Source: JAJTFW01 sp964534995
GTDB lineage: Bacteria; Bacteroidota; Bacteroidia; AKYH767-A; OLB10
DNA: 40,527 nt
Direction: 5' to 3'
NCBI GenBank assembly: GCA_964534995.1
Contig: CAZHSC010000027.1
Location: 1-40,527, forward strand
This document shows, one piece after another, positions 26,814-36,500 of this stretch. The first letter of the stretch is position 1. The number at the start of each line of letters is the position of its first letter. The position numbers and the translations under genes were made by a program. A model generated the notes under the pieces. The model was given only the letters and a program-made list of their open reading frames with translations. It was not told where the DNA came from and ran no database searches.

Positions 26814-27899
26814 ATGAAAAATAATTATTGTGTTATAATGGCCGGTGGCGTGGGAAGCCGTTTTTGGCCCATGAGCCGCAATGCCCGGCCAAAACAGTTT
26901 CTGGACGTTCTGGGCATTGGTAAAACACTGATTCAGCAGACCTATGAACGGTTTTTAGAAGTTTGTCCGAAGGAAAATATCATCATTGTCACCAATTCAG
27001 ATTACACGGAAGCGGTACTGGAACAGCTCCCCGGCATGCATCCCGACCAGGTACTTTCCGAGCCCCTGCGCAGGAACACGGCGCCCTGTATGGCCTATGC
27101 CGCTCATAAAATCCTGAAACGTAATCCGGATGCCAATATGGTGGTGGCACCCAGTGATCATGTGATCATGAATGAAAGGGCATTTATCGAAGCCCTGAAG
27201 AAATGCTTTGAGTTTACAGCGAACCAGGAAGTTTTGCTCACCCTGGGTATCAAGCCCAGCAGGCCCGATACCGGCTACGGCTATATTCAGTTTATCGACG
27301 ATAAAATCGACGGCCACAATAAGATAGCCAAGGTGAAAACCTTTACAGAAAAGCCCAACCTCGAAATGGCGAAATTTTTTCTGCAAACGGGGGAATTCCT
27401 CTGGAACGCCGGAATTTTTATCTGGAACGTGAAAGCCATCATACATTCCTTTGATGAATACCTGCCCGAAATGGCGGCTGTTTTCAGAGAGGGCAGGGAG
27501 GTGTATGATACCCCGAAGGAGGAGGAGTTTATCAAAACGGCTTATGAGCAGTGCACCAATATTTCCATTGACTTTGGCATCATGGAAAAAGCGAAGAATG
27601 TGCATGTTATGAGTGCCGAATTCGGCTGGAGTGACCTGGGTACCTGGGGATCACTGTATGAACATATCCGCCACGATGAAAATGCCAATGCCGTGGTGGG
27701 TAAGAATGTGATGATGTATGATTCAAGTAATTGCATTGTACATGTGCCCAAGGATAAACTGGTGGTGTTGCAGGGGCTGGATGATTACATCGTGGTGGAA
27801 TCGGATAGTATCCTGCTCGTATGCAGAAAAGCGGAGGAGCAGCAGATACGCCAGTTCGTGAACGACGTGAAACTGAAAAAAGGAGAGAAGTTCGTGTGA
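26814..27899 (+). CDS. manC: Mannose-1-phosphate guanylyltransferase
   Basis: Makes GDP-mannose from mannose-1-phosphate and GTP. The 361-residue protein shows the nucleotidyltransferase signature from residue 9, MAGGVGSRFWPMSR followed by RPKQFLD, then NTAPCMAYAAH, VVAPSDHVI, FTEKPNLEMAKFF, WNAGIFIW and the core SAEFGWSDLGTWGSLYE. It lacks the second, isomerase domain of the longer fused enzymes. I start it at ATG 26814; an in-frame start at 26718 would add 32 residues with no family similarity. The converging gene at 27949 uses a mannosyl donor of the same pathway, so this enzyme may supply it. Stop TGA. Confidence 0.93.
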   Translation: MKNNYCVIMAGGVGSRFWPMSRNARPKQFLDVLGIGKTLIQQTYERFLEVCPKENIIIVTNSDYTEAVLEQLPGMHPDQVLSEPLRRNTAPCMAYAAHKILKRNPDANMVVAPSDHVIMNERAFIEALKKCFEFTANQEVLLTLGIKPSRPDTGYGYIQFIDDKIDGHNKIAKVKTFTEKPNLEMAKFFLQTGEFLWNAGIFIWNVKAIIHSFDEYLPEMAAVFREGREVYDTPKEEEFIKTAYEQCTNISIDFGIMEKAKNVHVMSAEFGWSDLGTWGSLYEHIRHDENANAVVGKNVMMYDSSNCIVHVPKDKLVVLQGLDDYIVVESDSILLVCRKAEEQQIRQFVNDVKLKKGEKFV

Positions 27900-27948
27900 C
27901 CGTCCCGCACTTCAGCGCGGTGCCGGACAACAGGTACTGAAGCTAAGC

Positions 27949-28689
27949 TCAGGGCGTTGCCTTCTTATAATTTTTAAAAAAACTTTTCAGTTTCATGCCC
28001 AGTACGCCAAAGACAGCTTCGCTGAAAATACTCCCGCTCATTTTACTCTGTCCTTCACTCCTGTCGGTGAAAATAATGGGAACCTCCTTCAGGGTAAAAC
28101 CGAGTTTCCAGGCGGCGAATTTCATTTCAATCTGGAAAGCGTATCCCGTAAACTTTATTTTACCCAGGTCGATGGTTTCAAGCACCTTCCTGCGGTAACA
28201 TTTGAAGCCCGCCGTGGTATCGCGGATAGGCATACCGGTTATAATACGCACATACATCGAAGCAAAGTACGACATCATTACCCTGCCCATAGGCCAGTTG
28301 ACAACGTTTACACCGGTAATATACCTTGAGCCTATGCTGAGGTCGGCGCCTTCCGCGCTGCACGCGTTATACAGCCTGACAAGGTCATCGGGGTTGTGCG
28401 AAAAATCAGCATCCATCTCAAAAATATACTGGTAATTGTTGCGCAGGGCCCAGTGGAAACCATGGATGTAGGCGGTACCCAGGCCCAGTTTTCCCGCCCG
28501 TTGTTCCATAAAGAGCCGGTCGCCGAATTCCTGCTGCAGGTCCTTCACAATAGCGGCGGTGCCGTCCTTTGAGTTATCATCAATAATCAGCAGGTGGAAA
28601 GGATGGGGCAGGTGCATCACCGTGCGGATCATTTTGCCGATGTTCTCCTTTTCGTTGTAAGTTGGTATGATAACTAAACTGTCGGCCAC
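27949..28689 (-). CDS. Polyprenol monophosphomannose synthase (GT2 family)
   Basis: A 246-residue family 2 glycosyltransferase of the dolichol-phosphate mannose synthase type, which transfers mannose from GDP-mannose to a polyprenyl phosphate at the inner face of the membrane. Motifs are VIIPTYNEKENI, the nucleotide-binding IIDDNSKDGT, GLGTAYIHGF, MDADFSHNP with the metal-binding Asp pair, and IGSRYITG. FTGYAFQIEM and IIFTDRSEGQSKMS follow, both typical of the DPM1 group. There is no C-terminal membrane domain; a basic tail (KLKSFFKNYKKATP) could touch the membrane. It converges on manC with 49 bp between. Stop TGA. Confidence 0.92.
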   Translation of the reverse strand: MADSLVIIPTYNEKENIGKMIRTVMHLPHPFHLLIIDDNSKDGTAAIVKDLQQEFGDRLFMEQRAGKLGLGTAYIHGFHWALRNNYQYIFEMDADFSHNPDDLVRLYNACSAEGADLSIGSRYITGVNVVNWPMGRVMMSYFASMYVRIITGMPIRDTTAGFKCYRRKVLETIDLGKIKFTGYAFQIEMKFAAWKLGFTLKEVPIIFTDRSEGQSKMSGSIFSEAVFGVLGMKLKSFFKNYKKATP

Positions 28690-28863
28690 TTTTTTCGGAT
28701 AGGATAAGTAATTACTAAATTAAAAAATTACCGTTACAATATCACATTACCTGAAATTTACCGTTTATTTTTCGGGCTTGCAGGCAGTACCGGCGCTGAA
28801 GACCCGTAGTCATGATAAGTTGTGCAGGCGCTTTTCTTTTCTGCATACTACAGCCCTGCCGTT

Positions 28864-29838
28864 TTACCATTTCAGCAGCCAGGCAAATACGAGCGGCGCT
28901 ACAATGCTGGCATCAGATTCAATGATGAATTTGGGTGTGGTGATATCCAGCTTTCCCCAGGTGATTTTTTCGTTGGGTACTGCGCCCGAATAAGAACCGT
29001 AGCTGGTGGTGGAATCACTGATCTGGCAGAAATAACTCCAGAAAGGAATTTTATCCATCTCAAGATCCTGATAGAGCATGGGCACCACGCAAATAGGGAA
29101 GTCACCGGCAATACCGCCTCCGATCTGGAAGAAACCGATTCCTTTACCCACCGAATTTTTGATGTAATAGTCGGCAAGCCAGGTCATGTATTCGATGCCG
29201 CTTTTCATGGTGGAGGGCATCAACTCCCCTTTAATGCAGTACGAAGCAAAGATATTGCCCATGGTAGAGTCCTCCCATCCCGGTACAATGATGGGCAGGT
29301 TTCGTTCAGCGGCGGCCAGCATCCAGCTGTTCTTCGGATCTATTTCATAGTATTGTTCCATCTCCCTGCTGAGAAGCATTTTGTACATGTACTCATGCGG
29401 GAAATAGCGCTCGCCTTTGTCCTGCGCTCCTTTCCATTGTTTGAAGATGTGCTGCTGGATTCTCCGGAAAGCTTCTTCTTCGGGGATGCAGGTATCGGTC
29501 ACCCTGTTATATCCGCCTTCCAGTAGCTCCCACTCGTCTTTGGGGCCCAGGTCGCGGTAATGCGGTACCCGCTTGTAATGCGTGTGCGCTACCAGGTTCA
29601 TGATGTCTTCTTCCAGGTTGGCTCCGGTACAGGAAATGATATCCACCTTGCCCTGGCGGATCATTTCAGCCAGGGAAATGCCCAGCTCGGCGGTGCTCAT
29701 GGCCCCGGCGAGGGTGATCATCATTTTTCCTCCTTCCAGCAGATGCTGTTCATAGCCTTTGGAGGCATCTACCAGTGCGGCAGCATTGAAATGGAGGTAA
29801 TGCTTCTCCATAAATTGTGAAATAGGACCTCGTTGCAT
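28864..29838 (-). CDS. Deoxyhypusine synthase family protein
   Basis: A 324-residue protein of the deoxyhypusine synthase/homospermidine synthase family, which uses spermidine or a related polyamine with NAD. Family features include MITLAGAMSTAELGISLAEM, ISCTGANLEEDI, VPGWEDSTMGN, and the active-site lysine in WGKLD (Lys296), where the aminobutyl imine forms in characterised members. Bacteria lack the eIF5A target of the eukaryotic enzyme, so the substrate is probably a free polyamine or unknown. I start it at ATG 29838, because the -7 element at 29860-29867 overlaps the alternative start at 29862. It lies 174 bp before the mannosyltransferase gene on the same strand. Stop TAA. Confidence 0.9.
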   Translation of the reverse strand: MQRGPISQFMEKHYLHFNAAALVDASKGYEQHLLEGGKMMITLAGAMSTAELGISLAEMIRQGKVDIISCTGANLEEDIMNLVAHTHYKRVPHYRDLGPKDEWELLEGGYNRVTDTCIPEEEAFRRIQQHIFKQWKGAQDKGERYFPHEYMYKMLLSREMEQYYEIDPKNSWMLAAAERNLPIIVPGWEDSTMGNIFASYCIKGELMPSTMKSGIEYMTWLADYYIKNSVGKGIGFFQIGGGIAGDFPICVVPMLYQDLEMDKIPFWSYFCQISDSTTSYGSYSGAVPNEKITWGKLDITTPKFIIESDASIVAPLVFAWLLKW

Positions 29839-29859
29839 AGTGTGTGTAATGAGAAGGCG

Positions 29860-29867
29860 CAAAAGTA
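29860..29867 (-). promoter_or_regulatory. Promoter -7 element of the deoxyhypusine synthase-like gene
   Basis: The minus strand reads TACTTTTG, an exact TAnnTTTG match 22 bp upstream of the ATG at 29838. It sets the start codon by overlapping the alternative one at 29862. Confidence 0.45.
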
Positions 29868-29883
29868 AAGATTAAAACGGTGC

Positions 29884-30349
29884 TTATCCCCTTCCGCTTT
29901 TCATTTTGGTGATTTCCGCCGCCAGCCTCTCTGCCTGTTTGCAGCCGATCCGGAAAGCGGGACCTCCTTCCAGCTGCAGCAACAGTGCCCCTTTGCCTTC
30001 TGAGTAGAATTTGTACTCACCGCCTTCAAGCACATTGAAAACCGGATTGTTGAAATGGTACTTACTGTAATCGGCCACTTCTGTGCTTTGGATGCTGTGC
30101 AGGGGCAGGTGAATGACTTTTTTACGTAGCGATTTTAGCTGCAGTTCGTCCTTTTGCAAACGGATGGTGTACAGGGGTACAAACAGAAGCAGCAGGCTGG
30201 CAGCCAGGATGATGAAGCNNNNNNNNNNACAGTTCTTCACCGTAATAGTGCGCGGCGAAACAAAAGAGCATCATCACGATCCTGCGCGACAGGCCGTAGG
30301 TATTTCTGCCCAGGTACTGCTTTTCAAAGAATACAGGTTCAGTGCTCAT
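29884..30349 (-). CDS. Bacteroidota membrane protein of unknown function, split by an assembly gap
   Basis: One gene seen as two pieces. The N-terminal piece (30349-30229) reads MSTEPVFFEKQYLGRNTYG and RRIVMMLFCFAAHYYGEE, a cytosolic start and a first membrane helix. The C-terminal piece (30218-29884) reads FIILAASLLLLFVPLYTIRL, a second helix, then a soluble domain of about 90 residues ending KMKSGRG. The two pieces are in different frames across the ten Ns, so the real missing length is not ten; a multiple of three would restore the frame. The start overlaps the tilS stop by 11 bp, showing translational coupling. The layout (two helices, then a small beta-rich domain) is PH-like, but I cannot assign a function. 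Stop TAA. Confidence 0.75.
30219..30228. other. Assembly gap (ten Ns)
   Basis: Exactly ten undetermined bases, the usual placeholder for a scaffold gap of unknown size. It lies inside the small membrane protein gene after tilS. Confidence 0.95.
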
Positions 30350-31691
30350 CGGGTGTCCAAAGGATGTATAGTATCTCTTCCGTACTTTCGGTAATCCGGT
30401 AACGTTGGTCAATGCGCTCGCCGGCAACCCAGATAATTTCTCCACCGCTGAGTACCAGCGGTATTTTGCGCTTTTCGGGCAGGGATATTTTCCGGTCGGT
30501 GAAGTAGTCGCTGAGTTTCCGTGACTGATTCATGCCCAGCGGGTAGAAACGGTCGCCTTCCCGCCAGGTTCTTACGGTAAGGGGGAAGCTGACCCGCGCC
30601 GCGTCGAGGCAGGCGCAGCGTGGGTTTTTCAGTAATGCAGGATCCATGAGACCCCGCTCCACCCGCAGACTGAGGGAACCGCCCGGCACTTGTACAGGCT
30701 TACCGTCGGTAGCGGGAATCTGTAATTCAGGCGACGCCGCGTGTGTTGTTTTTTCAATCAGCAAACGGCTGCGGTCGGTGGTCAGCGTGTACGCTCCCGC
30801 AATAAAAGACTTGCCGGACTGTGTAGTACTTGCGGCGATATTTTCCACGACGGGGCCGTCAAAGCCATAGGGGGAGAGCAGTTTCCATAAAAGTGTTTTT
30901 TTTGCAGGATGGTCTTCGATGCGCTGGAGGTGAATCACCGTGACGCTTTCCTTCTCTTCTACCGCGGCCGCGAGAATATGCCGCATGCCTTCTTCCGCAA
31001 GCAGGTTCCATTCATGCATTCTTTCCCCCAGCCGGCTGATCTGCTCTTCCGCCGCGGGGTTCAGCACATGAATCAGGGGCATAATTTCTTTCCGTAAAAA
31101 ATTGCGCTTGTATTTCAGCTGTTCATTGCTGCTGTCATCTCTCCACCGCAGCTTCCTGCTGCTGGCATATTGAAAAAGCTCGGTGCGGGTACAGGACAGC
31201 AATGGCCGGACAATATTTTTATTTCTCACCGGGATCCCGGCCAGGCTTCCGATGCCTTTTCCGCTCACCATGTTGAGCAGTATGGTTTCCGCCTGGTCAT
31301 TGCTGTGATGCGCGGTAGCGATGCAATGATATCCATGCGCTGTCACCAGGGTACTGAACCAGTCATAACGCAGGGCGCGCGCCGCCATCTGGATGGACAT
31401 TTTATTTTCGCCCGCATAGGTCTTTGTATCGAATCGCCGGGAGGTAAAAGGCACCTTCATCTCCCGGCACAGCACAGTGCAAAAGGCTTCATCTCCGTCA
31501 GCTTCCTCTCCCCTGAGCAGGAAGTTACAATGAGCCGCCCCTACCGTGAAACCAAATTTTTTAAGTAGGTGCAGCAGCACCACCGAGTCCAGGCCGCCGC
31601 TCAGCGCCAGTAAAACAGTATCCTCTTTCTTCAGCAGCCGCTGCCGGTGGAGGAAGCCGTATACTTTTTTTTCGAGAGAAAGAGGAAACAT
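30339..31691 (-). CDS. tilS: tRNA(Ile)-lysidine synthase
   Basis: Essential enzyme that changes the wobble cytidine of the CAU-anticodon isoleucine tRNA to lysidine, using lysine and ATP, so that it reads AUA codons. The 450-residue protein has the PP-loop ATP motif LALSGGLDSVV (Ser31-Ser36), CNFLLRGEEADGDE, HHSNDQAETILLNM, and a C-terminal TilS domain with FYPLGMNQSRKLSDYFTD. Length is usual. A near-consensus promoter sits directly upstream, so the mRNA could begin at or near the start codon. The next gene overlaps its end by 11 bp. Stop TGA. Confidence 0.94.
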   Translation of the reverse strand: MFPLSLEKKVYGFLHRQRLLKKEDTVLLALSGGLDSVVLLHLLKKFGFTVGAAHCNFLLRGEEADGDEAFCTVLCREMKVPFTSRRFDTKTYAGENKMSIQMAARALRYDWFSTLVTAHGYHCIATAHHSNDQAETILLNMVSGKGIGSLAGIPVRNKNIVRPLLSCTRTELFQYASSRKLRWRDDSSNEQLKYKRNFLRKEIMPLIHVLNPAAEEQISRLGERMHEWNLLAEEGMRHILAAAVEEKESVTVIHLQRIEDHPAKKTLLWKLLSPYGFDGPVVENIAASTTQSGKSFIAGAYTLTTDRSRLLIEKTTHAASPELQIPATDGKPVQVPGGSLSLRVERGLMDPALLKNPRCACLDAARVSFPLTVRTWREGDRFYPLGMNQSRKLSDYFTDRKISLPEKRKIPLVLSGGEIIWVAGERIDQRYRITESTEEILYILWTPDEH

Positions 31692-31695
31692 GGCA

Positions 31696-31724
31696 CAAAA
31701 TTACCCGTATTTTAAACGCTGCAA
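31696..31724 (-). promoter_or_regulatory. Promoter of tilS, possibly giving a leaderless mRNA
   Basis: On the minus strand TTG at 31724-31722, then 18 bp, then TAATTTTG at 31703-31696, an exact -7 match. Only four bases separate the -7 element from the ATG at 31691, so transcription would begin about at the start codon. Confidence 0.5.
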
Positions 31725-31754
31725 GCCTCTGCGTTGAAAATTTGTACTTCCCGA

Positions 31755-33119
31755 TTAGAATCCGGTATGGAGCCGGCCATCAGTAGTAGTGATTTTTTCC
31801 GGCTGAAGCATATGATACATCCCTTCGGCTTTCAGGAGACACTCTTCAAATTCTTTTTCCGGATCGCTGCCCATGGTGATGGCGCTTCCGGCAGGAAAGA
31901 AAATGTCTCCGCAACTGCTGTCATACAAAATACTCCGTATAACCACATTAAAATCAAAATCACCGTCGGGTGAAATGTAGCCTACCGATCCGGAGTACAA
32001 GCCCCTGCTGAATATTTCCAGTTCCTCAATGATTTGCATGGCCCTGAATTTGGGGGCTCCCGTCATGGATCCCATAGGAAAAAGGGCCTGCAATATCGAG
32101 GTAAAAGAGGTGCCTTGTTTCAGCTGAGCACTGATGGTGGAGATCATCTGGTGCACATGTCTGTAACTGTATATGCCAAACAGTTCATCCACCTTCACGG
32201 TGCCGGTTTGGGCAATGTGTCCGAGATCATTTCGTACCAGGTCAACGATCATCACATTTTCTGCCCGCTCTTTGTCGCTGTTCATCAATTCCTGCCTTTG
32301 CCGATCGTCCTCTTCGGGATTGCTGCCGCGCCGGGAGGTGCCTTTGATGGGCTGTGAAATAATAGTTTGACCTTCCTTCCTGATAAAACGCTCCGGACTG
32401 CAGCATAAAAGCCAGTTCTCATGGTCGCGGTACAGCGCGCCAAAGGGGGACTGCTGTTCTTCCTGCATACGCTTCCACAGTAGCTGTGGCGCATGGATGT
32501 TTCCGCGATGATTGAAAGGAACGCAATAGTTGATTTCGTAGATGTCACCCCGCTGCAGGTGCTGCCTGATAGCATGCAGAGACTGGAGGTAGGCTTCCCT
32601 GCAGAACTCCAGCCGGCCGCTATGCAAGTATGCTGCGCCATCTCCCGTTTCGGCTACTGAATGATGGACAATACGCTGAAAAATATCTGCAGGACTAAGG
32701 CCGTCACGGCCTTCATCCTGAATGCATATGGTGACACTTTCATCTTTAATCAGGCAGGTTGCTCCGGGAACAAAAAAAGACAATACCGGAAAGCCGCTGA
32801 TCTTTTCATGATGGCTGTGGAGTTTGGGTTCAAGAATGTTTTTTAATTCATAGTTAATATGACCGAATATCCATTTTCCCCTGTGTAAATCCAGGAAATC
32901 GTTTAACTTGATGAGGGAATCTGTTCCGGAGTTCAGGGTAAATGCTGACACTTCATCCCATCCGGCAAGCAATCTGAAAGAAGAGCTCTGTGGATCCATG
33001 GTGGCACCGGTATCGAGTATGGAAAAGCGGCTGTAGCCTGAAATAAAATCGATTAACTGATCTCTGAAGAGACCGGTATCCCCCTTGTCCAATACAAAGG
33101 TGCCTAAACGGGTATTCAT
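31755..33119 (-). CDS. pabB: Aminodeoxychorismate synthase component I
   Basis: Converts chorismate with ammonia to 4-amino-4-deoxychorismate for folate synthesis, usually with a PabA glutaminase partner not seen here. The 454-residue protein has an N-terminal region (about 1-170) and a chorismate-binding domain. The motif PIKGT contains Lys259, which marks PabB-type enzymes, whereas anthranilate synthases have alanine there. Further motifs are SDKERAENVMIVDLVRNDLG, GSMTGAPKFRAMQIIEELE and GSVGYISPDGDFDFNVVIR. The N-terminal domain is longer than the minimal catalytic domain, as is common in Bacteroidota. It lies 63 bp upstream of tilS on the same strand. Stop TAA. Confidence 0.92.
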   Translation of the reverse strand: MNTRLGTFVLDKGDTGLFRDQLIDFISGYSRFSILDTGATMDPQSSSFRLLAGWDEVSAFTLNSGTDSLIKLNDFLDLHRGKWIFGHINYELKNILEPKLHSHHEKISGFPVLSFFVPGATCLIKDESVTICIQDEGRDGLSPADIFQRIVHHSVAETGDGAAYLHSGRLEFCREAYLQSLHAIRQHLQRGDIYEINYCVPFNHRGNIHAPQLLWKRMQEEQQSPFGALYRDHENWLLCCSPERFIRKEGQTIISQPIKGTSRRGSNPEEDDRQRQELMNSDKERAENVMIVDLVRNDLGHIAQTGTVKVDELFGIYSYRHVHQMISTISAQLKQGTSFTSILQALFPMGSMTGAPKFRAMQIIEELEIFSRGLYSGSVGYISPDGDFDFNVVIRSILYDSSCGDIFFPAGSAITMGSDPEKEFEECLLKAEGMYHMLQPEKITTTDGRLHTGF

Positions 33120-33506
33120 GGTGCCAAAGTATGAAATGCCTGATTTTTTGCGGATTTTTCCTTTTTTTTACCATGAGAAAAGCATCGTTTACCTATGAAA
33201 TTGTACTTTTAATAGAAAGTGTAGTATAAATCCCCTACACCTATATTGCAATTTGAATCCTATTTGTTTACATTTACACGAAATTTAATGGTAATATGAA
33301 GATAGACTAACCTTTCCTTACAGGGCAGGTGAATGTCACAGAGTGAAAAAGACCGGAAAATAAGAGAGGAATTAGTTATAAATACGCGGATCAGTACCCG
33401 CAACACACGCAATAAAAAACCAAAACTTACAATAGTAATAACCCGAAAACTGTGACTGAAGCAACCCTTCTTCAGGATACAGGAAGTTAAAAAACAAGTT
33501 ATAAGC
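33120..33506. other. Divergent intergenic region between pabB and the large T9SS gene
   Basis: 387 bp without a convincing gene. It is AT-rich and must hold promoters for both directions; I find no exact TAnnTTTG with a good -33 partner on either strand. An 85-codon minus-strand frame has cysteine- and phenylalanine-rich composition and no family likeness. Confidence 0.45.
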
Positions 33507-36500
33507 ATGAAAAACAACTACTTACTTGCAAATCCGGTAAAGGCAGTAACGATTACCCTGCTGCTGATAATGGCTACATTTATTCCGGACAAGGCACAGG
33601 CCCAGGCGCTTGTGCAGCAGTTAGAGTCCTTTGAAAGTGCAACGGCCGGTGCGCCTGCCATCTTCCCCTCACCGGGATGGCGTCAGCAAAAGTATGTTAC
33701 CAACATCACCGCTGCATTTTCCATTCAGACTGCCGCTACTGCCACCAACCCTGCCTGCGGAGCCTCTCCCGGCGGCGGAGCCAATGTGTTGTTATTTAAC
33801 TCCTATGCCGGTTTCAACAACGATACATCCATACTTATCACCAAGCCCTATGATTTTTCCAATAATGGAGGAACCAATCCCCAGTTCAGTTTTTACATGT
33901 ACAGGGATGGCGGTTTCCTGCTCAATGACGACCATATCCGGGTGTATATCAATACTACTCCCTCCATGTCGGGTGCCACCCTGCTTACCAATACGCTGGG
34001 CTCCAACCAGATTTTAAGGAGGAATAATGCAGCCCCCGTCGCTGGCGCCAATACCTGGAACCAATATACCTACGATCTGGCAGCAGGTACCTATAATGGC
34101 AACCGCTATTATTTTATCATCATGGGCGTATGCCGTGATGGTAACAACATTTATCTTGACCAGGTCAGAACCAACACCTATCCCTCAGCCATGAATTCCA
34201 CCGACGTGAGTTTTAACCTGTTCCTGCAAAACGGAGCATCAGTGGGTACCAATATCCGTAACCACATGGTAGTGGGTATCCGCTGTATTGTGGGTGGAAC
34301 CAGCGGTTGTGGTAATATTGCCCTGGGTACCGCTAAAAAACTGGATTCCCTTTTATTAAATACCAATGGTACTACCAATGTGCTGGATATTGATGACGCG
34401 AAAATCTACTATACCGGTGGTAGCATACAGTTTGATACCAACTACGTATCTCCTTTCCCGGTAACTGCAGGTACCGACGATTACCCCTCACGCCGCTATG
34501 GACAGATTATCGCTGTGCCGGGTACCAACCTTGATTTCATTAACGGAGCCCTCTCCTGTTTTAACCTGGAATATGATACCACCTATTTCTGGTTGGCCTA
34601 TGATATTAAAGCTACCGCCACCGGTGGAAATTTTGTGGATGGTGACTTACGCGGCGCTGCTGTGGGTGGTACTGCCGGTACCTGCCCCTCACCCGGTGGT
34701 ACTTCAACACCCATTGAACCCAGCCCGGGTGGATTCTCCATTGCCGGCGCCAGCCAGATTGACCTCCCTTACTGCGTTGGAACCTATACGGTGGGTACTT
34801 CCTGGCTCAGTGGATCTTATACCAACAATGACTATGTACAGTCCGTAATATTAAACGGAGTTGTTCCCACCCTCATCAATACCAATGTGGGTGCTTCCAA
34901 CAATAACTTCGGACTTCCTACCAACCTGGCCTGTTACCCCAACTGTGACTTCACAGCCCATCCACCTGATTATGAATTATGGCCCGCTGTTTCCGGAAGA
35001 ACCGTTGTTTTAACTCAGGGGATGCCCTATACAGTAACCGTACAGGCAGGAACCTGGTTCTCCTCCAATAATATTGCTGTATTTATAGATTATAACCGTG
35101 ACGGTGACTTCCTGGATGCCGGCGAAAAGCTGGGACAGGTATCACTTAACGCAAACCAAAGCCAGGCTATCAATTTCAATGTTCCCGCCGCCGGTTATAC
35201 CGGAGTTACCCGTATGCGTGTAAGGGAAGTATGGGCCGTAAGTAATATTGACCCCTGCGCCCAGTATACCTATGGCGAGATAGAAGATTTTACCATTATC
35301 ATTTCACCCAGTTGCCCTGTAGGATATAAATTGTGGTTAGGAAATACCGACGACTGGAATAATCCCGCCAACTGGTGCGGTGGCGTTCCCACCATTACAG
35401 ACGATGCCGTCATTGATGCCAACCAGGTGTTCCCATTGGCGCCGGTAGGCACGCCCACACGTCCTTATTATAAGCCTACCATTAAATCAAATATCCTGGC
35501 CAACTGTAATAACCTGACCATTTCCGCCAAGGATACCCTGATCATCAATGCGCCTTCTCCTTCAACCAATTCCCTGAAGGTGCGTAAAGACCTTACCAAT
35601 AACGGAAGGATCACCGTCATCAGCGCCTTTAATAATAACGTAACGTACAGCAACGGTACGCTGGTAAATAACATTTATACCCCCTTCAAATCACAAAGTA
35701 CCGATGCACGGACGCAGATCATTTACTCCCAGGCTGAACTTACACTGGCAGGTTTGATCAACGGAGATAAAATCACCGGCATCCGCTTCGATATTTCATT
35801 TAAAGGAAGCACTGCTGCCTTCTCCGGATTTACGGTAAGCTACGCCCTGGTGCCATTCACCGCACATGCTTCTTCCACACCATATGCCGGACCCTTCACC
35901 ACCGTATATGGCCCGCTGGCTCAGAGTACCGTGCTGGGTACCAATACACTGACCCTTACCACACCCATAATTTGGGACGGTTCCAGCAACCTGTTGATCC
36001 AGTATTGCTTTGACAATGCTTCTAACGTAGGATCCAATGACGACCGTATCAACATCACACAAACTACGGGTATCAAGTCTACGCTTATATTATCCTCAAC
36101 CACCAATGCGGCTGCAGGTTGTGCTCTTACTCCAATCGCTGGTGTTACTGATAACTTCTTCAGCGGATTGGGAACCTGGAGGCCCAATTTCACCTTCCTG
36201 GTGGAGCGTCCCTACGGCAAAGCCCTGGTCACCGTTCAGGAAGACTGGATCAACAACGGCGCCTTCACTGCCGGCTACAGCCGGGTGATCATGGACAGCA
36301 CCATCGCGCAAACCATTGGCGGTACCCAATCCACCACCTTTGCCGAGTTGCAGATGAACAAAGGTGCCGCTTCGCAAACCGTTACCCTGCTGCGTCCTAC
36401 CCTCATTGATTCTTCGCTCATATTGAGCCAGGGATCGATGCTCATGAATTCACAGACGCTTACCATGAACAATCCGGCAGTTTCAACCGGAAGTTTAGTT

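Noticed and set aside
26997..27605. 202-codon minus-strand frame
   Set aside because: Antisense to manC; long only because of base composition.
27900..27948. Terminator between manC and the mannosyltransferase gene
   Set aside because: Only a 6-bp inverted repeat (CTTCAG/CTGAAG) with a long loop and no T-run; too weak to call.
28822..29526. 234-codon plus-strand frame
   Set aside because: Antisense to the deoxyhypusine synthase-like gene, which is well supported by motifs and promoter.
30122..30445. Minus-strand frame running through the N gap from inside tilS
   Set aside because: Only the part from the ATG at 30349 to the gap is the real N-terminus of the small membrane protein; before it the frame is tilS in another frame, and after the gap it is out of frame.
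33260..33517. 85-codon minus-strand frame upstream of the large T9SS gene
   Set aside because: Sits in the promoter region, overlaps the start codon of the T9SS gene and has no recognisable features.
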